Shown in pieces: positions 40,101 through 48,400 of a stretch of 61,716 nucleotides of DNA. The stretch comes from a virus: positions 1-61,716 of the IMG/VR virus record IMGVR_UViG_3300046506_000204; one strand, given 5' to 3'. Numbering within the stretch: the first letter of the stretch is position 1; each line of letters starts with the position of its first letter. A program made the position numbers and the translations under genes. A model generated the notes under the pieces. The model saw nothing but the letters and a program-made list of their open reading frames with translations. It did not search any database and was not told where the DNA came from.

Positions 40101-40333
40101 GCGCCCCGTACTATGTTGCCCTGTACGGCGGCTTTCTCGTGATCGAGAGCTATGACACGGTGGACAGCGTGCGCACCAAGGCCTATACGGTCGCGGACGT
40201 CCGCCTGGCCGAGCCGTTCGGCACGTTCGACCAGGCGGACGCCGCCGCCAAGTGGGCCGTCAACAAACTGTACCCCCCCGACCTGCGCTACTTTGCTATT
40301 CTGGCGGCCAGTTTTGGAGAAACAGATGGCTGA
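40097..40333 (+). CDS. Hypothetical protein, 78 aa
   Basis: Coupled by ATGA to the preceding gene and overlapping the YkgJ-like gene by 8 bases. Beta-rich small protein (YYVALYGGFLVIESYDTVD). Function unknown. Confidence 0.6.
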   Translation: MSAPYYVALYGGFLVIESYDTVDSVRTKAYTVADVRLAEPFGTFDQADAAAKWAVNKLYPPDLRYFAILAASFGETDG

Positions 40334-40952
40334 CCTAGAAAAGATCCGCGCAGCGGAGAACGACCCGGCCCGGCATGAGCACGCCGTGCGGGTGACGGCA
40401 GAGATCAACCGGCGCCTCGACTTGCCCGGCATGAGCGCGCTGGCCAACCAGGCCAAGGCGGCGAAGAGTCCGAAAGCCAAGGTGATCCTGCTTCAGCAGA
40501 TGGCCGACAAGCTGGGCGAGGCAGCAAGCGGCCTGGTGCCGTGCCGTAAAGGGTGCAGTCACTGCTGCCACATGGCGACCATGATCCACCTGGACGAAGC
40601 GAAGGCGATCGCCGCCGCCACCGGCGCGAAGATGGTCACGCCGAAGGCGTTCAACGTCGACCTGCAATACGTGGACAAGATCCGCGCCCGGTACGACGGG
40701 GTCGCCTGCCGCTTCCTGGTGAACGGCGCCTGCTCGATCTACGCCCAGCGCCCGCTGGCCTGCCGCCTGCACGTCATCGTCGACGTCGACAACCTGCTGT
40801 GCGAGATCGTGCCGGGCGAGAAGATCCGGCTGCCGATGCTCGACACCCGCCAGCAGGACTGGGCGATCTCGATGGCATGGGGCGGCCCGCTGGAAATGAA
40901 GTACGCCGACATCCGGGAATTCTTCCCCCCGAAACCGAACAAGACAACATGA
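40326..40952 (+). CDS. YkgJ-family cysteine cluster protein
   Basis: 208 residues. The hallmark C-x3-C-x2-C-C motif is CRKGCSHCC near residue 78; two further cysteines occur in ACRFLVNGACSIYAQRPLAC around residues 125-150. YkgJ-type proteins bind zinc or an iron-sulfur cluster, and some relatives are demethylases or maturation factors; the phage members are uncharacterised. The N-terminal 60 residues are a helical extension. Confidence 0.85.
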   Translation: MADLEKIRAAENDPARHEHAVRVTAEINRRLDLPGMSALANQAKAAKSPKAKVILLQQMADKLGEAASGLVPCRKGCSHCCHMATMIHLDEAKAIAAATGAKMVTPKAFNVDLQYVDKIRARYDGVACRFLVNGACSIYAQRPLACRLHVIVDVDNLLCEIVPGEKIRLPMLDTRQQDWAISMAWGGPLEMKYADIREFFPPKPNKTT

Positions 40953-41167
40953 TCCATACAGAAAAGAATCCCGGCAAATACGACCAGCTCTGCACCGAGG
41001 TGCGCGAGAAAGCCGAGGCGCTCGGCGCCGCTATCATCGTCCTGAGCGGCAACAAGGGGCATGGTTTTTCCGTGCAGGTCCCCCCCGAGATCCTGTTCGC
41101 GCTGCCGGGCATGCTGGAAACGATGGCGGCCGAGATCCGCCGCGACCTGAAAGGGCGCGCTTCGTGA
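40949..41167 (+). CDS. Hypothetical protein, 72 aa
   Basis: Overlaps its neighbours at both ends. Small protein with IIVLSGNKGHGFSVQVPPE then LPGMLETMAAEIRRDL, a pattern of many phage proteins of unknown function. Soluble. Confidence 0.65.
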   Translation: MIHTEKNPGKYDQLCTEVREKAEALGAAIIVLSGNKGHGFSVQVPPEILFALPGMLETMAAEIRRDLKGRAS

Positions 41168-41538
41168 AAGGTGGCTATACCGTCCGCCGCGAGAACGACT
41201 GTGTCGTGATCGAGGGCTGGATTCCCGTCACCGACCTGGTCGCCCTGACGCGCGAATGGGACCAGACCCGCGGCGACGGCGACGAGGCCTGGATCGTCGA
41301 CAGCCTGCTGTCCCAGCACCTGAAATGCAACATGGTGCTGGGCACGCCCAGGGCCTGCCTCGCGTGGCGCCAGCAGCTCGGCATCGTGGTGCCGGACCGG
41401 GCGGCAGCGCCGGCCTACCGGCTGGTGGACAAGCCATACCCCGGCATCCTCTGCTACGGCTGCGGGCGCACCAGCTACAACAGCAACGACGTGAAACACC
41501 GCTACTGCGGGAATTGCAAGATCTACCTGGACGACTAG
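41164..41538 (+). CDS. Zinc-ribbon protein, 124 aa
   Basis: GTG start overlapping the upstream stop. The C-terminal 35 residues form a four-cysteine ribbon: CYGCGRTSYNS, then YCGNCKIYLDD. The N-terminal 85 residues resemble an alpha/beta domain. Together they may bind nucleic acid. No family is recognised. Confidence 0.68.
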   Translation: MKGGYTVRRENDCVVIEGWIPVTDLVALTREWDQTRGDGDEAWIVDSLLSQHLKCNMVLGTPRACLAWRQQLGIVVPDRAAAPAYRLVDKPYPGILCYGCGRTSYNSNDVKHRYCGNCKIYLDD

Positions 41539-41539
41539 A

Positions 41540-41788
41540 GTGAACATGAGACACAGGAAGCGCGCCCTGGTGGCGCGCACGATACCCGAGCCGGCGGGCT
41601 ACACCGAGGCCTTGACCAGCGTGCGCCTAGCCCGCATTGACCTGCTGCGCAGACCCGGCGCACTGCACGACGTGCAGGACCTCATCAAGCGGATGAAGGG
41701 ACCCGCCGCGAAGGTCCTGCGCAGTATGCTGGCTGCGGATCTGGAGCTGATGCAGAAGATGGACCGCCAGCAACGGCCATGCAGCTGA
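41540..41788 (+). CDS. Hypothetical basic protein, 82 aa
   Basis: Starts at GTG 41540 or ATG 41546; neither has a strong ribosome site. Helical and basic (MRHRKRALVARTI, later LHDVQDLIKRMKGPAAKVL). Overlaps the next gene. No recognised domain. Confidence 0.52.
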   Translation: MNMRHRKRALVARTIPEPAGYTEALTSVRLARIDLLRRPGALHDVQDLIKRMKGPAAKVLRSMLAADLELMQKMDRQQRPCS

Positions 41789-41997
41789 ACGCGACCGAGA
41801 AGATGATCCTCGAAGCGGCCGAGCGGGTGGCTGGCGTGCGGGACCGCAACACGCGTGCGCATGCGTTCGTCTCGGCGCTGACTTGCCAGCTGGCCGATGC
41901 CGGCCAGGAGCAGCTGGCGCGCGAGGTCTGGGCCATCGTGTTCCGTGGCGAGACCCCGTCGCAGGACCTGACCCAAAGGCTTGCCGTCAAACCATAA
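41779..41997 (+). CDS. Hypothetical protein, 72 aa
   Basis: Helical protein (NATEKMILEAAERVAGVRD). Overlaps the preceding gene by 10 bases. Last in the cotranscribed run before a 66-bp gap. Function unknown. Confidence 0.58.
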   Translation: MQLNATEKMILEAAERVAGVRDRNTRAHAFVSALTCQLADAGQEQLAREVWAIVFRGETPSQDLTQRLAVKP

Positions 41998-42063
41998 CCG
42001 TTTCCCCAGCGCATAATTAGCATTATGTTAAATCCATTGGCACAAATCTAAAGGAGGCGAACC

Positions 42064-42612
42064 ATGACTGACGACGGAAAAGTCGAACACCTGACCCTGG
42101 CCGACCTGCCGCCCGAGATCCAGGGCCACATCACGCAGGCGCTCAAGGGCGCGCGCAAGCAGATCGTCGAGGCTGGCGAATCCGACGCCGCCATCCTGAT
42201 CTATGGCGACGAGACCGTGGTGGTCGACGCCAATGTCGCCAGCGAGCGCGACAAGAACATCCTCGCGTTCAGCGTGCGCGAGCTGGTCAAGATGAACGAC
42301 GCCCACACCGTGGTGCACATCCATGAAATGTGGACGCTGCCCGAGTCGATGCCGACCGAGCGCAAGAAAGCGCTGATGGACCAGTACGGCGCAATCTCGC
42401 GCATGCCCGAGCGGGTCGAGGGCCTGATGGTGAACGTCGAGTGCCGCGACGGCAGCGGCTGGCTGGCCAGGGCCGAGATCCGCCGCAAGGGCCGCGCCGT
42501 GACGCTCAGCGAGCCGGTCATCGACGCGCTCGGCGACCTGAATTTCGGTGGGCGCTTTGCCGGCTGGTTCGCCCCCGAGAAGCCGCTGGCCGAGACCGCC
42601 TGGAACAAGTAG
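42064..42612 (+). CDS. Hypothetical protein, 182 aa
   Basis: AAAGGAGG upstream of the ATG. Residues about 40-60 (DAAILIYGDETVVVDANVA) and 80-110 (DAHTVVHIHEMWTLPESMP) have the look of a nucleotide- or metal-binding alpha/beta protein, with a conserved HIHEMW. This pattern recurs in phage proteins, but I cannot name the family. The TAG stop shares a base with the GTG start of the SLOG gene. Confidence 0.68.
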   Translation: MTDDGKVEHLTLADLPPEIQGHITQALKGARKQIVEAGESDAAILIYGDETVVVDANVASERDKNILAFSVRELVKMNDAHTVVHIHEMWTLPESMPTERKKALMDQYGAISRMPERVEGLMVNVECRDGSGWLARAEIRRKGRAVTLSEPVIDALGDLNFGGRFAGWFAPEKPLAETAWNK

Positions 42613-43322
42613 TGCGCGTCCTCGTCACCGGCGGGCGCAAGTACCAGGACCAGGCGCGGGTCTACTCCGCGCTCGACGCCGTGCACGCGAAACACACGAT
42701 CACGCTCATCATCGAAGGCGGCGCCACCGGCGCCGACCGCTTTGCCCGCGGCTGGGCGATCGCGCGCGGCGTTCCACATGAAACCTGTGACGCCGACTGG
42801 GTCCGCTACGGCAACGCGGCTGGCGGCATCCGCAACAGCCAGATGCTGGCCGAGTACAAGCCCGAGGCCGTGGTCGCGTTCAAGGGCGGCACCGGCACCG
42901 CCGACATGGTCAAGAAGGCGGAAGCGGCCGGCGTGCCGGTCTGGCGGGTGCCCGAGCGGCGGGTGCCGATCTTCGTGTTCGGCTCGAACATGTCCGGCCG
43001 CCACGGCAAGGGCGCCGCGCTGGCCGCGCGCGTAAAGTACGGCGCGATCTACGGTCAGGCCGAGGGCCTGCAGGGCAACAGCTACGCGATCCCGACCAAG
43101 GACGTGTTCCTGCGGCCGCTGCCGCTGGCCACGATCGCGCGCAAGGTCGAGACGTTCAAGGCCTACGCCGCTTCACATCCCGAGCTGCAGTTCCAGCTGA
43201 CGCCGATCGGCTGCGGCCTGGCCGGCTACCTGCCCGGCGAGATCGCCCCGCTGTTCGCGGGCGTCACGGAAAATGTCGACCTGCCTGCGGAATTCCTGGC
43301 GGCAGCCCCATTTTGCAACTAA
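42612..43322 (+). CDS. SLOG (DUF2493/YspA) domain fused to macro-like domain
   Basis: 236 residues, GTG start. Residues 1-115 are a SLOG Rossmann domain: MRVLVTGGRKYQD, then IIEGGATGADRFARGWAIA (G-x-A-x-G-A-D motif) and VVAFKGGTGTADMVKKAEA. Residues 120-236 match the macro-like A1S_2505 family: IFVFGSNMSGRHGKGAALAA, SYAIPTKD and LTPIGCGLAGY. SLOG domains sense or process nucleotide derivatives and macro-like domains bind ADP-ribose-type ligands, so the fusion may process NAD-derived or cyclic nucleotide signals of host defence. That last step is inference. Confidence 0.87.
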   Translation: MRVLVTGGRKYQDQARVYSALDAVHAKHTITLIIEGGATGADRFARGWAIARGVPHETCDADWVRYGNAAGGIRNSQMLAEYKPEAVVAFKGGTGTADMVKKAEAAGVPVWRVPERRVPIFVFGSNMSGRHGKGAALAARVKYGAIYGQAEGLQGNSYAIPTKDVFLRPLPLATIARKVETFKAYAASHPELQFQLTPIGCGLAGYLPGEIAPLFAGVTENVDLPAEFLAAAPFCN

Positions 43323-43338
43323 CCGATATGTGAGGCAC

Positions 43339-43396
43339 GACGTCTAGCCCCTAGACGTCATCCGGTCAATACCTTCTAGCGGCTAGAAGGTATAAT
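43339..43396 (+). promoter_or_regulatory. Promoter with two CTAG operator palindromes
   Basis: GACGTCTAG/CTAGACGTC (43339-43359) and TACCTTCTAG/CTAGAAGGTA (43370-43392) are perfect palindromes with a 3-bp centre; both contain CTAGnnnCTAG. Their centres are 32 bp apart, three helical turns. The second overlaps a consensus -10 TATAAT at 43391-43396, just upstream of the 43405 gene. This is a repressible promoter controlled by an unidentified dimeric regulator. Confidence 0.72.
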
Positions 43397-43404
43397 CGCG
43401 GCCC

Positions 43405-43728
43405 ATGAACCTCGACTCCCCTGACCTGCTCGCCCAGGAGCTGGCCGCCGTACGCGCCAACTGGGAACCCTACGTCACCGACCTGCAGGTCAAGGCCGGC
43501 CGCATCTGCTGCATCCAGCGCCTGATGTACACGTATGCCCTGATCGCGGACCTGACCCCCTGGGGCCACGCCGCGGACGGCCGCTGGTGCTACTCCAGCT
43601 ACGACAAGGCCAGGGCCGCGCTGGACGCCTGGTCCGGCGAGGACGGCACCGAACCCGAGGGATTCCACCGTCACCCGAACAGCGGAAGAAGACGCGACCC
43701 GGACGGCCGCGAATACGTGATGCCGTAA
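43405..43728 (+). CDS. Hypothetical protein with dedicated promoter, 107 aa
   Basis: Single gene behind a TATAAT promoter with two operators. Contains WEPYVTDLQVKAGRICCIQR and a C-terminal Arg-rich, probably disordered tail (HPNSGRRRDPDGREYVMP). No recognised domain. Being the only gene under such tight control, and next to the lysis block, it may be a lysogenic-conversion or timing factor. Confidence 0.65.
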   Translation: MNLDSPDLLAQELAAVRANWEPYVTDLQVKAGRICCIQRLMYTYALIADLTPWGHAADGRWCYSSYDKARAALDAWSGEDGTEPEGFHRHPNSGRRRDPDGREYVMP

Positions 43729-43732
43729 ACGC

Positions 43733-43765
43733 AAAAAAGCCCGCCCACCGCGAAGGTGGACGGGC
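43733..43765 (-). terminator. Rho-independent terminator of lysis/late operon
   Basis: Read leftward: GCCCG-T-CCACC, loop TTCGC, GGTGG-G-CGGGC, then six T (43738-43733). It lies between convergent genes; the T-run is on the leftward side, so it ends the late operon. Confidence 0.87.
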
Positions 43766-43802
43766 GATTTGCGAACCGTAAAAAAGTCATAGTTGGGCGG
43801 CA

Positions 43803-44237
43803 CTACCCTCCCTCGAAGGTCTTCCTCTCCATCGCGCGCCGGATCACCAGGCCGCGCAGCTCGCGTCCGCCGCCGAAGCGCCACTTCGGGAACTCCCGCC
43901 CTGCCCCGCCCCAGTCACGGCGCCGGATCTTGCGCCTGAGCGTTGAGGCCGACAGCGCCCCCAGGCCCAGGTTGTAGGCGAACGAGGTCACGGCCGCCAG
44001 CCGCGCCGGGTACGGCGCCAGCTCCGGGCAGAGCTGCAGCACGCGCAGCATGAACCCGCCCGCTTCGCTGGCCAGCAGCATGTCGCAGTGGGTTTGCGTG
44101 GCGACATCGCCCTGCTTCACCCCGCGCGTCGATCCCCAGCAGATCGTCCAGACGCCAGCCGGGCACAGGTACGCGCGCAGCCGGCAACCCTCGAACATGC
44201 GGATCAGGCGCAGCGCCAGTTCAAGCGCAGCCGTCAC
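43803..44237 (-). CDS. Endolysin (GH24 lysozyme)
   Basis: 144 residues, T4-lysozyme type. The active-site region is EGCRLRAYLCPAGVWTI followed by CWGSTRGV: the catalytic Glu, a Cys where T4 has Asp, then the catalytic Thr, the E-8aa-C-5aa-T form seen in many phage endolysins. There is no obvious signal-anchor, so export would be through a holin. It is the last gene of the lysis cassette. It cleaves peptidoglycan glycan strands. Confidence 0.93.
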   Translation of the reverse strand: MTAALELALRLIRMFEGCRLRAYLCPAGVWTICWGSTRGVKQGDVATQTHCDMLLASEAGGFMLRVLQLCPELAPYPARLAAVTSFAYNLGLGALSASTLRRKIRRRDWGGAGREFPKWRFGGGRELRGLVIRRAMERKTFEGG

Positions 44238-44710
44238 TGCCTGGCCTTCTCGATCGTGCGGCCCACGAACCAGAACGCCAGCACCCCGGACAGGATCGCG
44301 CGGTCTTCCTCATCGTAGATCTTGAGGATCGCTTCCCAGCCGCTGGTGCCATGCGCGAGCGCGACCTGGTACATGGCCAGCTTGGCCAGGCCGTACATTG
44401 CCAGCAGGTAGTAGGTGGTCGTCGGCCTGACCGCGAAGTTCAGGGCGTCGATGAACCACATGTGGGTTAGTTGCATTTGGCCCTTGAGCGCTTCGCCCAA
44501 TGCGCTCATCTGCGCCAGGTTCATGTCGGCCTCGCCCTGCGTGCGGATCTCGTCCTGGCGCATCGCGCTGCGGGTCTGCTCCAGCGCGATCTGCTTGTCG
44601 AGCATGGCCAGCTCATGCTCGTTGTCGCCGCGCTGCTTGAGCATGGCGAACACTTCGGGCAGCAGCCGCATCAGGCCGCCTCCGAGCATGGACAACAGGG
44701 TCAAGATCAT
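44234..44710 (-). CDS. Three-TM holin-like protein
   Basis: 158 residues. Hydrophobic segments at the N terminus (MILTLLSMLGGGLMRLLPEV), near residue 95 (TTYYLLAMYGLAKLAMYQVA) and at the C terminus (AILSGVLAFWFVGRTIE), separated by an amphipathic helical linker. It resembles the GTA/3TM holin family. Coupled by ATGA to the endolysin. It would form the inner-membrane lesion that releases the endolysin. Confidence 0.75.
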   Translation of the reverse strand: MILTLLSMLGGGLMRLLPEVFAMLKQRGDNEHELAMLDKQIALEQTRSAMRQDEIRTQGEADMNLAQMSALGEALKGQMQLTHMWFIDALNFAVRPTTTYYLLAMYGLAKLAMYQVALAHGTSGWEAILKIYDEEDRAILSGVLAFWFVGRTIEKARQ

Positions 44711-45174
44711 GGCTTGTCTCCTTTGACGACTTCAAACGGTTCGCTGCGCCACGTCACCTGGTGGTTGGCGAACCTGCCCTCCACCAGCGCGCGGCCGCTG
44801 GCCTCATAGGTGCCCGGCGGGGTGCCGGGCGGAACGATGTTCAGCTGCGACAGGCCGGTGGTGCAGCCCGCTGCGATCTCGACCCACACGTCCGGCAGCA
44901 GGACGAAATTGCCGGTCGTGAGGTTGCGCAGCATGTGCGTGACCAGGTAGCCGTGGCGCACCTGGTCATCGTTGCAGCGGGCGACCAGCAACTGCACCGG
45001 CTCCCCTGCCCGCGCCGTGCGGCTGACGGCCGGGAATGGCAGGTTCGTATAGCGCAGGTAGGGCTGTTCGACGTTGATCCCGAAAAGAACGCCACCAAGC
45101 ACCAACGCCGCCAGGGACAGGGCGACAACCGCAAGCGTGTGGAACACACGCATCTGGACCCGGTGGCTGGTCAT
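44707..45174 (-). CDS. Membrane-anchored periplasmic protein of lysis cassette, 155 aa
   Basis: Start at 45174 overlaps the upstream stop. One N-terminal membrane helix (VFHTLAVVALSLAALVLGGV) is followed by about 120 residues of periplasmic, beta-rich domain (VQLLVARCNDDQVRHGYLV) with two cysteines. It could be a lysis-associated or superinfection-exclusion protein; classical Rz/Rz1 features are not seen. Confidence 0.68.
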   Translation of the reverse strand: MTSHRVQMRVFHTLAVVALSLAALVLGGVLFGINVEQPYLRYTNLPFPAVSRTARAGEPVQLLVARCNDDQVRHGYLVTHMLRNLTTGNFVLLPDVWVEIAAGCTTGLSQLNIVPPGTPPGTYEASGRALVEGRFANHQVTWRSEPFEVVKGDKP

Positions 45175-45353
45175 TTCAGATGCTCCTTGAAGTAGGTGGA
45201 AATCCAGGTGACGAGGCCGACGACGGCCGAGCCGAGCGTCATGATTCCCCATTTGAGCGCCTGGTCGCGGTCGGCGGTGAGCTTGGCGACCTTGTCCTCG
45301 AGCGCCTCGATGCGCTGCACGGCGAGCGCGTTCTGCGTTTCTTGCGATGGCAT
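45171..45353 (-). CDS. Small coiled-coil membrane protein (holin-like), 60 aa
   Basis: A short coiled coil (VQRIEALEDKVAKLTADRDQ) followed by one membrane helix (WGIMTLGSAVVGLVTWIST) and a charged end. This coil-plus-TM layout is typical of hemolysin XhlA-like/haemolysin-type phage proteins. First gene of the lysis cassette, coupled to the 44707 gene. Confidence 0.72.
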   Translation of the reverse strand: MPSQETQNALAVQRIEALEDKVAKLTADRDQALKWGIMTLGSAVVGLVTWISTYFKEHLK

Positions 45354-45387
45354 GGCTGTGATCCCTAGTTATATGATTGGATGAACA

Positions 45388-45408
45388 GCCCCGCTGCTGT
45401 GGCGGGGC
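45388..45408. repeat. Hairpin after the giant gene
   Basis: GCCCCGC (45388-45394) and GCGGGGC (45402-45408) pair around a 7-base loop, immediately after the stop codon of the giant gene. No T-run follows leftward, so it may be an attenuator or an RNA-stabilising stem rather than a full terminator. Confidence 0.45.
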
Positions 45409-45420
45409 GGCGGTACAGCA

Positions 45421-48400
45421 TCAGTCCTCCCCGTCAGCGAAATCACCGGCCTGGCGCGCATCCTTCGCGCGCATTGCCGGCAGGTACAGGCCCTGCTTGG
45501 CCTGCAGGTTGTGCTTCATGCGCGAACGTACCGAGTTCATCAGGTGCAGGCCGGCGATGACGCGGTTCGGGTGCGCCTTGTTGAACTCGCGGATCGCGGC
45601 CATCTCGTCGCTGACGTCCTCGTGCTTGACCTTCTTGCGCGCGTATTCGTCCATTAGCTGGTGGCGGCGGCGCTGCAGGGCCTGGTCGCGGTCGTAGATC
45701 GCGGCCTTGGCTTCCTGCGCTTCGCGCACGCGGCCGTTCGAGAACCCCAGCCAGGAGGCGCCGTGCTCGGCCGGCGTGATGTCGTCGGCCACCACGATGC
45801 CGTTGCGGTCCTTGGCGCCGTCCTCCTGGCCGTAGCGGATCGAGCGCCACGGCCCCCTGGCCACCGACGGCAGCGCGGTCTCGATCGCGCGGGCGCTGTC
45901 GCCGCGCCCCCACTGCTGCAGCGCCCTGGCCCAGTTGGCGCCGATGCCAACCACCGGACCCAGCAGGCCGGCGAGGAAGGCGTCGAACGAGCGCTCGCCC
46001 TGCAGGCCCTCCTGGATGTCCGGGAAGATCAGGTGATCGGCGCCGATGCGGCCGGACATGTCGAACGGGGTCGGGCGCGTGAAGCCGTGCGACAGCACCT
46101 GGCCGGCCGTCTCGCCGAACAGGTCGGCCAGCAATTTCCGCAGCGCCACCTCGGCATCCCACGGATCGTCGTCGCTGCCGCCGAGCATCGACGCGGCCGC
46201 CAGCAGCGTCGTCACCGCCGGCAGGCCGAGGATACCGGCCGCGATCGCGTGCGAGACCAGCAGGCCCGCCAGCGTCTTTTGCGCCTGCTTGTCGCCCTGG
46301 AACGACAGCTTGGCGTTGCGTGCGAACGTATAGATCAGGTTCTGGCTGTACTGCTTGAACAGGAACACGACCTGCGCCACCGGCCCCTGCATGAAGCGCG
46401 GACGGTTCGACGCGGCATAGTCGAAGTGCGAGGCCTTGGTCATTTCGACCGAGGCGCGGAACGCCTCGTCGTGGTTCATGCCGTCCTTGCGCGCCAGGCG
46501 GTAGGCCGCCAGCGCGGTGGCCTGCCGGTTGAAGCGCTCGGCGTGGTGGAACATGAAGGACGCCACCTTCATCACCTTGCGCATGTTGCCGCGCAGCTGG
46601 TTGTCGCGGCCCGAGGCCACGCCGACCAGGTCGTGCACCATCGTCAGGTCGACCAGACCGATGCGCAGCCACTCCTCCCAGGCGCGCTTTTCGTCGCCCT
46701 TGAGGATCTTGCCCATGTCGTTGTGGCCCTTCATCGCTTCCTGCGAGGCCTGGACCAGTGCCGACGTCGCCTTGGAGTAGCCGAAGCGGCCGCCCAGGAT
46801 CGGCAGCGCCACCGTCGGCGTCTGCAGCAGGTTCGTGATCGCCGAGGCCGGCGAGGCGCCCAGGAACCAGACGAAGCCGAACGAGGTCAGCTTGGTCGAC
46901 AGCGTGCTGCCCTTCGGGTTCAGGTAGTTGTCGTGGCGCTTGGTCATCTCGTCGATGACCTGCTGCGCCTTGACGTGGTCGTAGTCCGGGTCGGTCGAAC
47001 GGTCGTTGGCGTACTTCTGCATGCCTTCGAGCACCTCGGACAGCCGGTCCGAGTAGTTCAGCTTGGCCAGGTAGGACACGCCGTGGAACATGTGGTGCGC
47101 AAATGCGCGGCGCGCGTCCTGCGAATAGCCCGGCATGCCGGTGCGGTGGATGCCGCTCTTGGCCCAGGACAGGTCCGGCAGGCTGGTCAGGTACAGCTGG
47201 TTGATCGTGTCCTGCAGCGACGGGTCGTTCAGGCCCGCCTCGTCCAGCGCCGCGTACAGCTTTTTCAGGAAGCCGCGCGAGACGGAGTCCCGGGCCGCGT
47301 TGAACTCGGCGCGCTTCGTCACCGGCATGACCTGGTAGCCCTTGCTGGCCGGGTACTCGGCCAGCAGGCGCTTGCGTTCATCCTCGGCCTGGTTCAGGGT
47401 CTCGGCGAACACCACCGCTTCACGCACCACGCTTTGTCCCGGCTGCGGGTTCTTGCCGACGAAGCGCACCGTGACGACGTAGTCGCCGAAGCGGGCCAGG
47501 GGAAAATACACCCCTTTGATGCCGCGCCCGAAGAACTCGGTTTCCAGGCGCTTGAGCAGGCTCGCCCGGGTCGGGTGGGCCGTCAGCGTGCGGTCGATCC
47601 GGTCCTTCACGGCCTGGCGCACGTTCAGGTAGTGCGTCTGGTACATCTGCGCCGCTTCGTGGAAGATCTTGACCGCTTCCGGCTCGGCCTTTTTGAGGGC
47701 CTCGTAGCGTTCGTTCAGCGCTTTCCAGTGTTTATAACTGTCGCCGGTGACGTACGCCTTCGAGGGGTCGATCTCCTGGCGGGTGGCATCGTGCATCAGG
47801 CGGGCCAGCTCGTCGGCGCGCTTGAGCCTGGCCCAGCGGTCGACGATGCCGTCGGCCTTGCTGCCGCCCTCGGTCTTTTCGGCGTCCATGAACGCCGCCA
47901 GTTCGCTGTAGAACTGCATCATGTTCGGCCGGTCGCCCTGCGGGAACAGCTTGCCGTAGATCTCGGTCAGCTGCAGGCGGCCCAGGAACTGCAGGCCGAT
48001 CGAGCGGTAGTGCGACAGCGTCCGGCCGACCTTCGTCACCGTGTTCGATTTCAGGGTGTCGCCGACCTGGCGCGCCAGCTGCTGCGGGGTCGCGCGCGAC
48101 AGGCGCAGGCTGCCTGCGTCCGTCGGCGCCGGCAGCGGGCCGGTGTCCTCGATGTGGCGCGAGAACAGCGGCAGGCCGCCTTTCACCTTTTCGCGCATGG
48201 CGTCGGTGATGTCGATCGCCGGCTGGGTGCTCCAGCCTTTGTTCGGGTAGTAGTTGTTGGCGCCGAAGTCCGGGTCGCCGGTGACGCCGTGGTTCGAGTA
48301 GGCCAGCCGGCCCTCGTCGTCGACGTAGTTGGTCGTGCCGGGGCGCGGATCGTACGGTACGCTATGGATGATCTCGCCCTCGTAGACGCGCCCGCCGCCC

